Made by a program: the position numbers and the translations under genes. From contig JAZGUH010000058.1 of assembly GCA_037893225.1 (NCBI GenBank), positions 1 to 64,000 on the forward strand: DNA of 64,000 bases. Reading direction: 5' to 3'. Source of the DNA: Hippasteria phrygiana (lineage: Eukaryota; Echinodermata; Asteroidea; Valvatida; Goniasteridae). Position 1 is the first letter of the stretch, and every line of letters starts with the position of its first letter. The notes under the pieces are model-generated. The model did not search any database and was not told the DNA's origin. It was given only the letters and a program-made list of their open reading frames with translations. Shown here in pieces: positions 22,411 to 35,300 of this stretch.

Positions 22411-25400
22411 GTATGGGATCACCAATGTGTCTGACAGACATTTTGTAATGTTGTTCAATGCCATGGTGAACGTTAACCTTGAATGTTGACAAAAACGATT
22501 TCAGAAACTTTCGTACATTTTCGGAAAAAGGATGAATTCCCTTTTTTTTTTGTCACATGACATTGGTGGCTACTGAATCTACGTATCGTAGAGAATAGTC
22601 AGATTCGTCAGGTCTTGTAACCAGACTACTTAAAATTGCAAATCTCCAAAGGGGAACATCCTCTATGTTCTGATTTAGTTTGGGATATTGTTGTAGTTAC
22701 AAATGAAATAATAATAATGAAATAATTTATGAACCAGTTTAGCAACAGAAATTGAACGCTCGCGAGTGTGATAATGAAAAGTAGACGAGTCATAGAACAA
22801 AACTAGAACTTACACTGTAGTCATCTCCACTAATTTGTATGATTCCTTGCTTCAATTCACACCTGAAGTGCAGACCAGATAGTCTTAGTACATGTATTGC
22901 AGTCTTCACCCCCAATCCTTGGTCACCTAATTAGTGATTTACATGTAATTGGCGTGGTAGAGCAAATCTGATATCAGACAGTGTTGTAGTAACAATAGAT
23001 ACTTGTAAACAAAACTTCATTTTGATTATCAATATGCAAACAAGTCATACAAGTGCTGGGGTTGAATTCTCTGGTTTGAATCCAAGTAGCACCTCATATT
23101 TATTTAGTCAGCAAGTCCCTTTATATTTCTCTTGGAGTTTCTGTGGTGGTATTTGTGTGTGTAAATTATCCAAAATAGAATTTGAAATGTCAATATTAAT
23201 GTAAGCCTGTAAAATACCATTGGAAGTCGGTCGTTTGGTTTTACTTCACTGGTAATTTTCCATGCACAAAAGTTTGAGAGGGCGCTCATGTTCAGGCTCG
23301 GTTCCTGAGCAGTAATTTGTTCGTGCAGTGACCATAATAAACACCTTGCCTGCCCCAATGCACAAGCACAAACCCGCCAGGTACTATTGTACCTGATACA
23401 AGCTGCAGTTCCACACATACCATTGTACAACCAGTTGGAGACAGCATTGGTTCCCGAATGTTTAAACAATTGTGGCCTGTTGCTTTTTAAAGTTGATTGA
23501 AGCTTGCATGAAAAGACGAAAGAAATTTGTCAAAAGGACAGTTGGAGGTAGACAGAAAAATGTACATTCACAAGTGTATTTACTTCATGCCGATTTGTTT
23601 GACGATGATGTTTTTTCTCCTTTAAAATTACAAATCACTTCTATGTTTTGATGGTAGGATTTCGCGTCAGTGAAATGTTTTATTAAATGAGGATCTGCCA
23701 CTGTCGGTGTAAGTCAGAATTGGCAGGCAGTACCTAATTTAGTACACTTGTGTTGAATAGATAGAAGATTGGGTAGTGAAAATAGATGAAGATTGGCAGA
23801 GAGATGTTCTGACTTTACTTTCTGTGATTGTGATTGAGGAATGCTTTAATTGAAAGGAAAATGCGATGAAGTTGGTGTTACTTATTTTATACACATTTAT
23901 ATATACATGTACATGTACATCTGGTGTAACAGTAGAACGAGCAAACCGTCTGTGTTGTGTACAAGAGCACATTTTCCCTTTTTGTATTAAAATTGAAACG
24001 GGATTAATTCGCTTTTTTGCTAATTTTGTTTAATGTGATTGTGAATTACAGCACAATATTAATATAACAAATCTGAATTCGAACACTGCTAATGCATAAG
24101 CTGAATTGTATTAAATTTAACGGTTGAAATATATACTTTTAAACATGCTAAACTTTAGTTTGCAATTGTTTACATCAATCGTTTTACTTTGTTTTAGATT
24201 TTTTTTTATGAAGTACAGTGCAACTAAAAAGATTTTTCCTGAATTGGTGGAAATAGTGAAAATAATAATGACGAGTCATTATTACTGACTCTATTTAATA
24301 TTAGGGATACATAATTTTTGTAAAGAAAATAAATAACAATTTACAGCATTTAAACTGATGTTATTGTTTGATGGTACCTCTTAACGCTAGAAAATGTCAA
24401 CAGACCGACCATTAAGCCCCGCTTATTTACCTATGGAGGTATATGCACTATTATTGTCATTTAACGCAATGGTAAATAAATGTCATAAAGAAGTTGGCAG
24501 TAGTCTTGATTTAAGAACATTTTTATTTTTTAGAATTTCTTTTAAAACTTTGAATAACTGAAAGCCAACAGATTCTGCTTTGGGCCGACATAAGCTACAT
24601 GTAGGCCTAGGCCTAGGCCTATGCTATTCGGAGGAATTATCTTTTTTTGTATAGATGTAACTTTTCAGCAGGAGCCACGTTAATTTTAGTGTTTTGAGTT
24701 TAACAATGTTTTTCTAAACAAATTTTCTTGGAAAAAAAAATATTCGTGGCATGAATCCTAGGGACGTGGTCAGAAGATGGACACATCTGTAAGCATCCAA
24801 AATTACGCTCGTTGCGTGAAACGTTTGTTTTGGTGAATAGAGACTACATTTGACGTCACACCCGAGGGCATGTCTTGGTCTTCTGCGATAGGCAATAAGT
24901 GGATGTATTTTGCTTGTATTGTTGTGGAATTTAAATAACAAAACCTGCTCTCAGCGAGGGCGCCTTGTGCACGGTCTTGAAATTGTATGAAAAATGAAGG
25001 TAATGATATCGACGGTTTCATGTAATATTTTCTGTATGAACTATAACAGGAAAATCGTGATTTGTGTCATAAATCATTCAATTAATCCTATCGTATTTTC
25101 GAGAAGTAGAAAAATATTAATCAGATTGTAGTCGGATTCTAAATGACGTTTTTTTGTCTTCAGCATTTACCCGTGTCTTAATGACGAGACACAAAACTTG
25201 GAATAAACAATAGGAATTATGACCACAAAGAGACTGTCATTTGCGCTATTTCCAAGAGTCATTTCCAAAAATTCTATCTTCTAAATTATTTTTAAAAATG
25301 ATGGGACACGCCACATACTGTGAAGATGTGTTTTGTTTAAGCTGTGACAACACTGACGGCATTGGGTTGTGGGCTGTACCAATTGGTACTTGTTTTATTT

Positions 25401-25870
25401 CATGTAACTATACAAAACTTCTCCTCTCAGCCATACAAAGCCTGAAATCACATTTGGACAGATAGGAAGTTTGCGGGTGACATTTGTTGTTATTATTATG
25501 CAAGCGGAAGAGAAAGAGTCTCAAAAAGTAAGCAAAGATCATGAGCTCAGTTTCGCATAATTATTACCCCCCCCCCCCCCCCCGCAATACACAATGTGCT
25601 GCAGTGGGACATGAATAGGCATAAGGGTCAAAGGTCGATATTTTACTCAAAACTCGACTAGCTTATTATGTGCAATTCTTGCACCATACTCTTTGTTGTG
25701 GCCCGGAAGGCATTGAATAAAAATATATATAAAAGCCTCGACATGCAGGGTCGGTCGTTCAGTATCGCCTCCCACGTAGTCGTTCTACGCAGCCAGAAGG
25801 AAATAAATGAGTTTACTTCATTTCTCCTGTCTGCATTACACCCCGGTCAGATCTGGTGGCGTGTAGTTAA

Positions 25871-26345
25871 ATGAGTGAATTACGCAAGTCCTACGTGAAT
25901 CAATACCAACCACTACCCAACAGATTGTCGCGTTCTCAAACGAGCTTCAAGTACAAGATGAGTTGGATGTTGCCGTCCGGGCCCCGTATGCCACCGGGTT
26001 TTAACCAGACTACCCACCAGCGAGAGCCTCCTCCCGATCCTCCGGGCCCCTACCCCCCCAAGCCCCCGGACGAATACCCCGTCAAGTTGTCCCTGAAATT
26101 GGAAGCGGAGGACAAGGACACGGACCTGGCCCGAATCTGCAGCGATCCTCTGCACGAGCTGCCGCAGCTGGTGAAAGTTGGGGAGCGTTTTGCAGTGGAG
26201 GGGAACGACATGAAGTTGGAGAAAGGGGAATCTCTACTGCTCCTCTTTATAGCGGAGCTACCCCGAGTCCACGCCGTGGAGACTTCAGGCAATGAGGTGT
26301 GGCTACCTGTGCACGCTGAACAGGTGTACGAGAGACTCCCGCTGG
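25871..26345 (+). CDS. CABIT-SAM gene coding exon 1
   Basis: Codes for residues 1-158 plus one base. The first ATG (25871) directly follows an in-frame TAA and has a poor context (T at -3). A second in-frame ATG at 25958 (MSWMLPSG, A at -3) is an alternative start. The exon holds a Pro-rich segment and the first CABIT strands. Donor GTAAAT follows ...ERLPL, phase 1; reading on would stop at 26399. Confidence 0.85.
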
Positions 26346-29300
26346 GTAAATACTTAAAATTCATCACACCAATTAGTTCAGACAAAAAAGAAATAAGTTA
26401 ACAATTTAATCTAAATTTCGATGCATTGCAGCAATATTTGCATCTTCTGCCTCAACTTCTTCATTTCAGATATTTGTTTCTGTTTTATATCTAAGGGGTG
26501 AATTTTGTGGTTAACTTGACAACACGTTCACTTTCTATTGGCCTGGGGCCTATATGCTTTTTGCATGCACGTCTTTTTGGGGGCCAGATTTTTTTTTTTT
26601 TATTGCAGGCAATCGATTTACGACCAAAACTTTTAAAGGCACGCATTGCCCTGAAAATCCACGCATTTAATCTCGTTAGTTAGTTATTTCACCAATTTCC
26701 AAGGTCTGTGTATACAAATTATACCATTATGTGTGATATTTACCGGGGAAGGGAGAAAAAATCCTGAAGTATTGACAACTGGACATCCACTGTAACATCC
26801 ACCCCCCCCCCCCCCCCCCCCCACTGTAACATCCACCCCCCCCCCCCCCCCCCCCATCTCCCCCTATGGAGACAATCCCGGCTACGCTGCTGCTTAGGGC
26901 ACCACTCTGAATTCCAGTGGTCCAACTTTTCGGAGCCAAACTATTAGTCCCCAAAATTATTTGTTGTCAATGATTTTCAGACAAACGGAACGTTTTCAAG
27001 GGATGGTCGTGTACAATATTATATTCTACTTTTGAATGATATTTCCAATCACAGCTATTTGTAACCCATTTTTGGGGCAGATTCCAAGGCAATACCTCCC
27101 TTTAATTATAACTGACAGGTAGCCACAATTGTGCTTCTTAAAATTGACAAACATGATCATTATCGTGAAACAAACCACAAGGGAAACTGACTAGGTAATT
27201 CGAAAGAATTTTCAAAGAGAACAAGGAAAATGTCAGGAGCAGGATTTGAACCTGCGACCTCCGGAACACCGTACCGGTGCGGTGTTCCGGAGGTCGCAGG
27301 TTCGAAGTAGTAAGCTTTTGGATTAAAGCTGTTTTTATCATTAGTAAAGCCATATCAAAATTAAAAATGACGTATACAAGTGTTATTTTTTTCAAACCAT
27401 CTTAACTGGTTGATTGTTGAATTAGTTTGTTGGTTGATTGGTCTGTTGATCAGTTAATTGATATAATTTTTGATTTATTGGTTGACTGTTTTTCGGGAAG
27501 GCCTCAAACTGAACCTTGTTGCTGATCATGCTTGTTTTGTTTCACACAAATAATGAAATCTTTGTTGGCGCCTGTGGCGTATCTAGCGAGGGGAAGAAGG
27601 GTAACTTTTTTGCCAATTTGTTTAGTTTGTTTGTTCTTGTGTATATTAAAAGTGCCACAGTTTCACCGTCAACTTGTACAAACTTCTTTCCCCGCTTTCA
27701 AATGTATTTTCGGGGAAAGAAACCAATCTGGGATCACCTTTTCAAAATATTCCGGCGCTAAATAAGTTTTCAACAAGATGTGCAATTTTGAACGTCCCGG
27801 CCCCAAACCTGGATACGTCACTTGTTCGCGCCACGATCTTTCTGTCAACAGCAATATTTTTTTCTGACCTGTGTGTTTTCGATCAAGACATACAATTATA
27901 ATAGAACAACTAGTCGAAAATACATTTTTGACTCAAAATAGGCCTATTAAAGGATCTTATGTCGACAAGGTCGAATATTTTGCAAAAGTTGATTTTTCAA
28001 AACATCGCAATACTGTAATTTTGATATTTGTTTCGGTAGAATTAACATACGATTCACTTTTGTTTAACCCAACCCCTTTTTTACTTTTCATGACGTGTTT
28101 GGTAAAACTGGTATCATCAATTAAACGTTTCAGATAACGGGAAAATCGTGTATTCATTATTGAATCAGTAGCCTTCTTATGAGGCTGTACAGTGGGCGTG
28201 ACTATGGTATTGTTAAATCTTAAATATCACTCATACTGCCACACATCGTGCTTCATGACCAACTCCATGATACAAGGGCGGATCCAGGGGGGGGGCATAA
28301 AAACAAATATAAAAAACATATTTTTTTTTTTTTTAACTGACGTCGAAAAAAGGCAGCCACTGCGTACACCCACCCACAAAACTCAGCTAAAAAAATGTTT
28401 GGCCCCTCCCAAAATAAATTGCACAAACAAAAGTTTGGCCCCCCAAAAAATTGTGTTCTGGATCCGCTCTTGCCATGATATGACCTGCGCTTTCGGCCAA
28501 GCTGTACAATTAACAACAGCGCGCGCTTTGACATGACCTTTGGAATTCTTTTGTAAATTACGTCGGGACCACCCGTTTCTCAACCCGGGTTGTACGAAAC
28601 CCCTCACGTAGGGGTGAGAATGTGCGACGTTTTACACTAGCCATTTCGCCCCGGGGCCACCCCCGAGATCGGTCTCGCCCCGGGTTGGAAAATCTCACCC
28701 CTGGCATGGAGCAGGGGTGAGTTCGGCCCGGGGCGAGACCAATATCGGGGGTGGCCCCGGGGCGAAAATGGCTAGTGTGAAACGTCGCACATTCTCACCC
28801 CCGCGTCGCCCCGGGACAACCCCCGAGATTTTGTCTAGTGTGAAAAGGCCTTATAGAGCTGATCGACTTATAGTTTGGGCCCAGTTGTTCCTGGTTTGGC
28901 TTTTTACAGGGAAGTTCTAGACAAATAAATAGTCTGATTTTTGTTGTTCAAGTTCCTCTTAGTGTTGTTTCTTTTGGTCTGAGTAAACCGATAGATTTCC
29001 TTCAAAGTGTTAAAATCGGATTGTATAAAATCACCACTTTCATCCGGAATCTTACTTTCTATTCTATTGATGAAGAAAATTCAGTAAGAAATTACGTCTC
29101 ACTTAAACTCCATATATAAAGAACTACAAACTATGTAACTTTATGGAATAACATCTTATTACATGGGAAATGGGAATCAAGTTCTTCATGGCGTATAAAT
29201 TATACTGTACACGTGGAATCAATAAGCAAAAAAATACAACCCGCAAAAGGCATAACAAGTTCCACTGGAAGTACAACGTGCCGCGTGTGCATGGGTTTAT

Positions 29301-32300
29301 GCTTATGGCGCACCCGCTTTATTTGTTATGTCCAGGAAAATATATTTCCTATTCAGTAAATGTTTTCATGCGTTCCGAAGTACACTCACGTGCCCAGAAA
29401 GGGCAAAGTACAACAGAATTCTCAACAATAGATTCCCCTTGCTGTGGTTACATTTTGGAACTGTCTAGGCGGAAATACAATTTTACTGTGCTGCACATAA
29501 GCACATAGGTGTGTTACTGTACATGACCTTTCACAATTATATTGACCTGTTTTTACCAATTATATTCGAATGATAAAAGTTTAGGGCCTGATACTTTGAT
29601 CTTATAGCAGAATCCTTATCTGTTGTTCAGTATTAGAGTCAATAGTCACGTGACTCCCGTCGGTTTAGATGTAGTCTCTTGTTTTATTGTTTGAAGCTGT
29701 TGAAAGCACTACTTCTCAATCATACTGCCCCCTCTGTAAAAACTAGAAATATAAGTAGAAAATGAAAAAAAAAAAAAAAAAATGAATTGCATTTTGCCTG
29801 CCCCCTGCCCCCCCCCCCCCGATCCATCAATCTCACTGTCTAAAATGAATTATGGAAATACATTTTATGAGTCCACAAAACATTAAGCGAAATGATTACA
29901 AAATATCCTTCGTAAATGAGAAGAACAAAGTCACCTAGCTAATTCCGTCCTATGTATAGTTCTGTAAAGTACTCCTATTTTTACAGAAAACGAAACCACC
30001 AAAATGACATCGTCGCGCGCATCGCGCCTTGTGCCTATTCAAAGGCCTAATGCATTTTCAGTAATGCGTGGCGATGTCATTTTGGTGGTTCTGGATAAGT
30101 GCTTATCAGTGACGATCGTGTTTTTAAGATTTGTACGGCACGCCCTCTCCCCCTATTCACATTCAGTGTTTCAGTGTTGTATATGTATGTCTCTCGTTTC
30201 GGTTTCGACACCTCGGTCTCGGACCTTGATCCCCCCACCTCCCCCCCCCCCCATCCCCCCACCCCCCCCCCCCCCCCCCCCCCCCGCTCCTAGCCCCATG
30301 TTGTCAAATTTAAATGATTTGTTTTTAGTTTTAAGTCGCGTGAATTGGTGCCGCGACAATATGTATGTGGCCAATTTCCGAGTAGTATAATATACCTTAT
30401 GCGTGGCGGGAATCTATCAGGTAGGCCTATATTTTTTGTTATTCAAATGTGTAACAATGTAAGCACAAAAACTGTCCAAAGCTAGCTACCGTTTAACGAA
30501 AACATCAGCATCGAAGATTGCGGCCATGGGCGTCGCCAGGATTTTTTTCCAGAGGTGGGCAAAGCACTCACTAGAAAGCAGCAAAGGGAGAAATGGAAAA
30601 ATCGAAAGGGGAGGGGGTGCTGGATATCACTCGACACTTTGTTCAAGACCGCAATACCTAGAGCCTGTAGCTGCATTTTAGGCCCCTTTCAGCAGGTTTC
30701 GATAGTATGACATTGACTTTGCACCTCGCGTTCTTTTTTATTTGGGGGGGGGGGGGGGGGGGGACGGGCAGGGAAATCCACCCCTCCCCTCGCCACGCCC
30801 ATGATGGCTGCTACACATAAAGTCTATAGATCTGAATGAAGCCACCAAACGTCACGAGAGTACTAGCCCTCCCCCTTTCCGATTTTCTAAATTATCTTCT
30901 GGGGCCCCAGTGGCGTAACTGAGTGAAATTCCGGGGGGGGGGGGGGGGGGGGCACGTGGGGATGCACGCATTTTCAAGGGGAACTGACAGTACATAAACT
31001 GCAGCTTATACAGGGTGGTCCAAAAAACAACGGAACGGCATACTTTCCATATAGAGTCAAACCACCTGTACTGATGGATGGAGAATCTTTTTAGGGGGGG
31101 GGGGGGGGCGCCCAAGCCCACCCCCCCCCCTCCCCTTAACTACGCCGCTGCATGATGATAGCATAGTAATACCTCGGGACCAAATGACCCGACTTTTTAA
31201 AAATAGATTCTAGTATGAGGCGCCCTTTATGACTTTATTCGCAAACGAAATATATGTCGGACCAAACGAATATATGTCGGACCAAACAAATATATGTCGG
31301 ACCAAACAAATATATGTCGGACCAAACAAATATATGTCGGACCAAACAAATATATGTCGGACCAAACTCATATATATAGGACCAAACTCATATATATAGG
31401 ACCAAACAAATATATATAGGACCAAACGAATATATATATAGAACCAAACTCATATATATAGGACCAAACAAATATATATAGAACCAAACTCATATATATA
31501 GGACCAAACAAATATATATAGGACCAAACGAATATATATAGAACCAAACTCATATATATAGAACTACTGGACCGAATCGGGAGATCTTGGTATCATTTTT
31601 CTTTTAACAAAATTACCAATGCATAGGGGGTGGAAAGCGACGATTGTGTTGTTGCGGGCGAAACTCGCGCGTTTTCAACGTGCTGTAAGCGGGCGCGTTC
31701 AGCCATTTGCGCCGAATTACACGTGAAAATTCACTTTTATTTATCTCAGACCAAGCAAAACTATAAAACTTCCACGTAATCGGGTTCTTTCGCCCTGAAT
31801 TTTTTTCAAGGCTAAAAATGTTGAAATGTTACATAATTGGACGAAATTCATGCTAATGTTTGGACCGAAAATTGTCGGGGTAACCTTTTTAGAATATTGG
31901 GGAAAATTAAGTAGATGTTGTTTCTGTTCAGATCCTCGTCTGGATGACAAGTTGTACACGGGGGCGACCGCACTGATGAACGCTAAGCCGATGCCGTCAG
32001 TCGTCCGCGTGCTGGAGGGCTATGGCTCGGATGACTACACGGAATGCGTGGACCAAGAAGACATCATTCAGATAAGCCACATCGAAGAGAAGTCAAAGAG
32101 GCATGACAAACAAAAAGTGCGTATACAAGGGGAGGCAACTGGTTAAAGCAGGGGAGGAATTTGTCCGGGGGTTAAAGCCCGACGGATTTGTTTACCAGTG
32201 CTGTAAAGGAAGAAAAAAGGTCCACGAATAAGCCAGTTCGGTATTTCAACTGCGCATGTTCACAGTGACAATTTATCCCGAATGACCCGCGTGACCTAAC

Positions 32301-35300
32301 GCGCGCGTGTGAACGCGCAAGGTGGTCGCACAGTCAAAATGGGCGTTCGCGTAACATTATACGTCAGCAATTTTATCCCGAATTTAATAACCTTTGACTT
32401 TTGAAATACCGAACTGGCTTATAGACCTGGGGCCAATTTCATGAACCTGCCTAGCAAAAAGTCTTGCTTAGGAAAAACAGGTTACGCGGCACCAGCCAAA
32501 CTCCATAACAACCAATATATACCGGTCACAAGCAGTAGTCATCATATTAAAATTTGGTTGGTAATTCTGTTTTTGGCAAGGAAGACTTTTCATGCTGAGC
32601 AAATTTTTGTGCTTAGCAGCTCCGTGAAATTGGCCCCTGGTCTGAGATTGTTTTTGTTTTTAATAGTGCCGATCGAACAGAGCGAGATCCACCCCTATAA
32701 ATGGAAGGGTAACCAAGTTTTATCTGTTTTCAGGTGGTTTTGGATGAATGAGGCTGTCACCGTCAACCTATCTATTTCTCCAATTAAATGTCGAAATTAC
32801 TGACAACATGAAATCTTCAATTAAATAAATGAGCTGGATGGGAAGTTAATAAAGACATTTCAGAAAAACACAATATTTGTAATGATTTGGGGACAAACTA
32901 AACAGATTTAATTTACCCGCAGATTGTTTATTTTACAAGTTTCTTTACCCAACACTGAAACAGTAAAAACTAGTTTCCATTGGAGGCCCTGCATTAATTA
33001 CAAACTACAACATGCATTGAACAATACGGCAAACGATTGGTTCAAAGTAATCCTGGACGATCCGTAAAGAAACGATCGTGGCGAATCATAACTTTAGATT
33101 AGCCGCGATGGCGTTATTTGTTATAGGGTGTGCACAGAAAATAATATTAATATGCAGAGTCCAAAAAATAACTACACCCAAGGATCGACTTCAGGGGATC
33201 GGGAGGGCACGCATATAAAGTCATTCGTTTAAATCTAGCCAGTCACCACCCAAAGATCTGGTATTTGTTAAGTTTTTGTAACAGCAAAAGAAAAGGTAAT
33301 TGTAGAGCTAGACAAAACCTGATTTGACTTGTGATTGACTTCTGTATATAAGGCCGGCAAAGTATTGTCCACCTTGACACATCATGCCAGCTTTTTTTAC
33401 TTTTGGAAACACTTATTTAATTGTTTATTTGTGGTTGAATTGAGTACAACGCTGTGAAGAGTTGATTAACTTTAAGGATAAAACAAATAACCGTAAGAAG
33501 AGGAAAACTATTCATCTCGAAAAAAAAAATTCCCGCTGCGTTCTAATTCTTAATGTCCATCTTCCTTTTGTCTACAGGTTCTGATAGCACAGAACCAGAT
33601 AGGCCATCGCCTGGAGCTTCACAGGGACATGGAGTGTGCTCATTTCACCTCCATGATGTCAGCACTGTTCCTTCATATGTCAGAACTCATCGGACTAGAG
33701 TTCCCGCAAGTATAAACCATTGTTGTCCTTTTACTTATTTGTTTATTTATTTATTTATTTATTTAATTATTGTATTTATTTATTTTGCCAGGTTAGCACA
33801 ATCAGTCATCAATGAACTGTTTTCCCCGGGAGCCTGGGATACGGAAAAATAGAACAAATATTACGCTAAAGCAAAATTAAATTTAAACTAAAAACTTTGA
33901 CAAGTTCTTAAAAGAACTAAAAATGAGTATTAGAACGTAACCATAAAAGAAAAAAAGAAAAAACCACAACAAAACCAACTACAGAGGACAGCTACACTTC
34001 AACAGACTGATGGTTATTGCTAAAAAGGTATATGCTGTGAATTGAAATATACATGTATTTATACAGGATACAGCATGTTAATAATAACCTCATTACTCAC
34101 TCAATGTGGACAAACTTCCCGGATGTGGTCTCGCAAAAGGAGAAAAATCACAAACCTAAAAAGCCCGCACTGTCCCCAAACTCCCTCATACCTCATCATA
34201 ACTCACATCCATTCGTGATCAAACGTGTTTTGACTTGGATGTTAAAAGCGTATTTTACTTTCACTTTAAAACCCGTTGAACCCGGATGACGTACCCGGGA
34301 GTACCGGGTAGCGGCGGTGTGGCCGGGTTTACGGTTATACTCGCATTTTATGCATCCATTATTCGGTTATTACTTGGCTGCGGCTTGAAATTACACACAA
34401 GTCTATGGTTGTGGCTGCAGCCACGTCACATAGACTTGTGTGTAATTTCAAGCCACAGCCAAGTAATTCGGACACAGCCTTATGGTAATTACGTCTGGCT
34501 GCACATGAAGCCTATTGTGTGCGTTTCGCTTGGCTGCACAAGCCTGTATGGCATACCGGCGCCCCATTATAACAGGGTTTTAATTAATGCTTCAAAAATA
34601 CACTTTTTGTATACACACCATACAGCTTGGTCTATAGATAATAATGAATTTAAATATTTATTTTAATGCCTTGTTGAATCTTACATTATTTAGGCCTACA
34701 GCTTATTCTTCAGTAAAATATGATTTGTCTTATCTTGGTAGAAACCGGATATTAACACATTCGTTTCTAACCCCCTTGTTCTTCAACAATCACTTCAAAG
34801 TTATGGTTTTGCATGCATGTTTTTAGGCCAGAGTGGGAAATCTAGGCCTATTCAAATAGGCCTATCAGTTTTCTTTTGAAAAGTAGACACATTGTGCTCT
34901 TTAAAAAGGTAAAAATGAAAAGTGGCACTTAAAAAGAATTGGCGTGTATTTGTGTCAACCGGCCAGGTGGCAATTTCAAACTGCACGTATTTGTGTCAAC
35001 CGGTGGCAAGGGGTTAAAAAGGAATGTTCCATGTTCCAAGAAGGGTACATTTTTCAAAGTTTGGATTCATATTATACCGATACAAAAATTACTAACCATT
35101 CTTCTCCGATAGTCATTGTACATGTGTATCTATCTCCCATGCAGCGAGTGCGTGTGGTTGAAGAAACCAATTTCGAGAGGCGTAAACCCAAGGAGGAGAA
35201 AGTATTCAAGCTACTCTCCTTCAAGAAGGACCTCCAAGTGATAGCCACGAGAACTAAGAAGCCCGGCCTGCTTTCCATCCCATTAAATATCCCTCTGGCC

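Larger units (their letters stand above)
19182..25870. other. Intergenic region between ARL8 and the CABIT-SAM gene
   Basis: Presumably begins with the ARL8 3' UTR. I find no exon with protein-like composition and flanking splice sites. Listed repeats at 19984, 21183, 21386, 21996 and 22241 fill part of it. 22420-25860 is AT-rich single-copy-looking DNA with no inverted repeats noticed, apart from a poly-C tract at 25567-25583. The promoter of the CABIT-SAM gene should lie in its last kilobase. Confidence 0.5.

Noticed and set aside
26050..26385. A 111-codon antisense open frame
   Set aside because: It is the shadow of CABIT-SAM exon 1, whose sense frame joins other exons in phase.
30004..30390. 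Proline-rich 128-codon protein
   Set aside because: The prolines come from a poly-C tract; flanks are an inverted repeat and AT-rich DNA.
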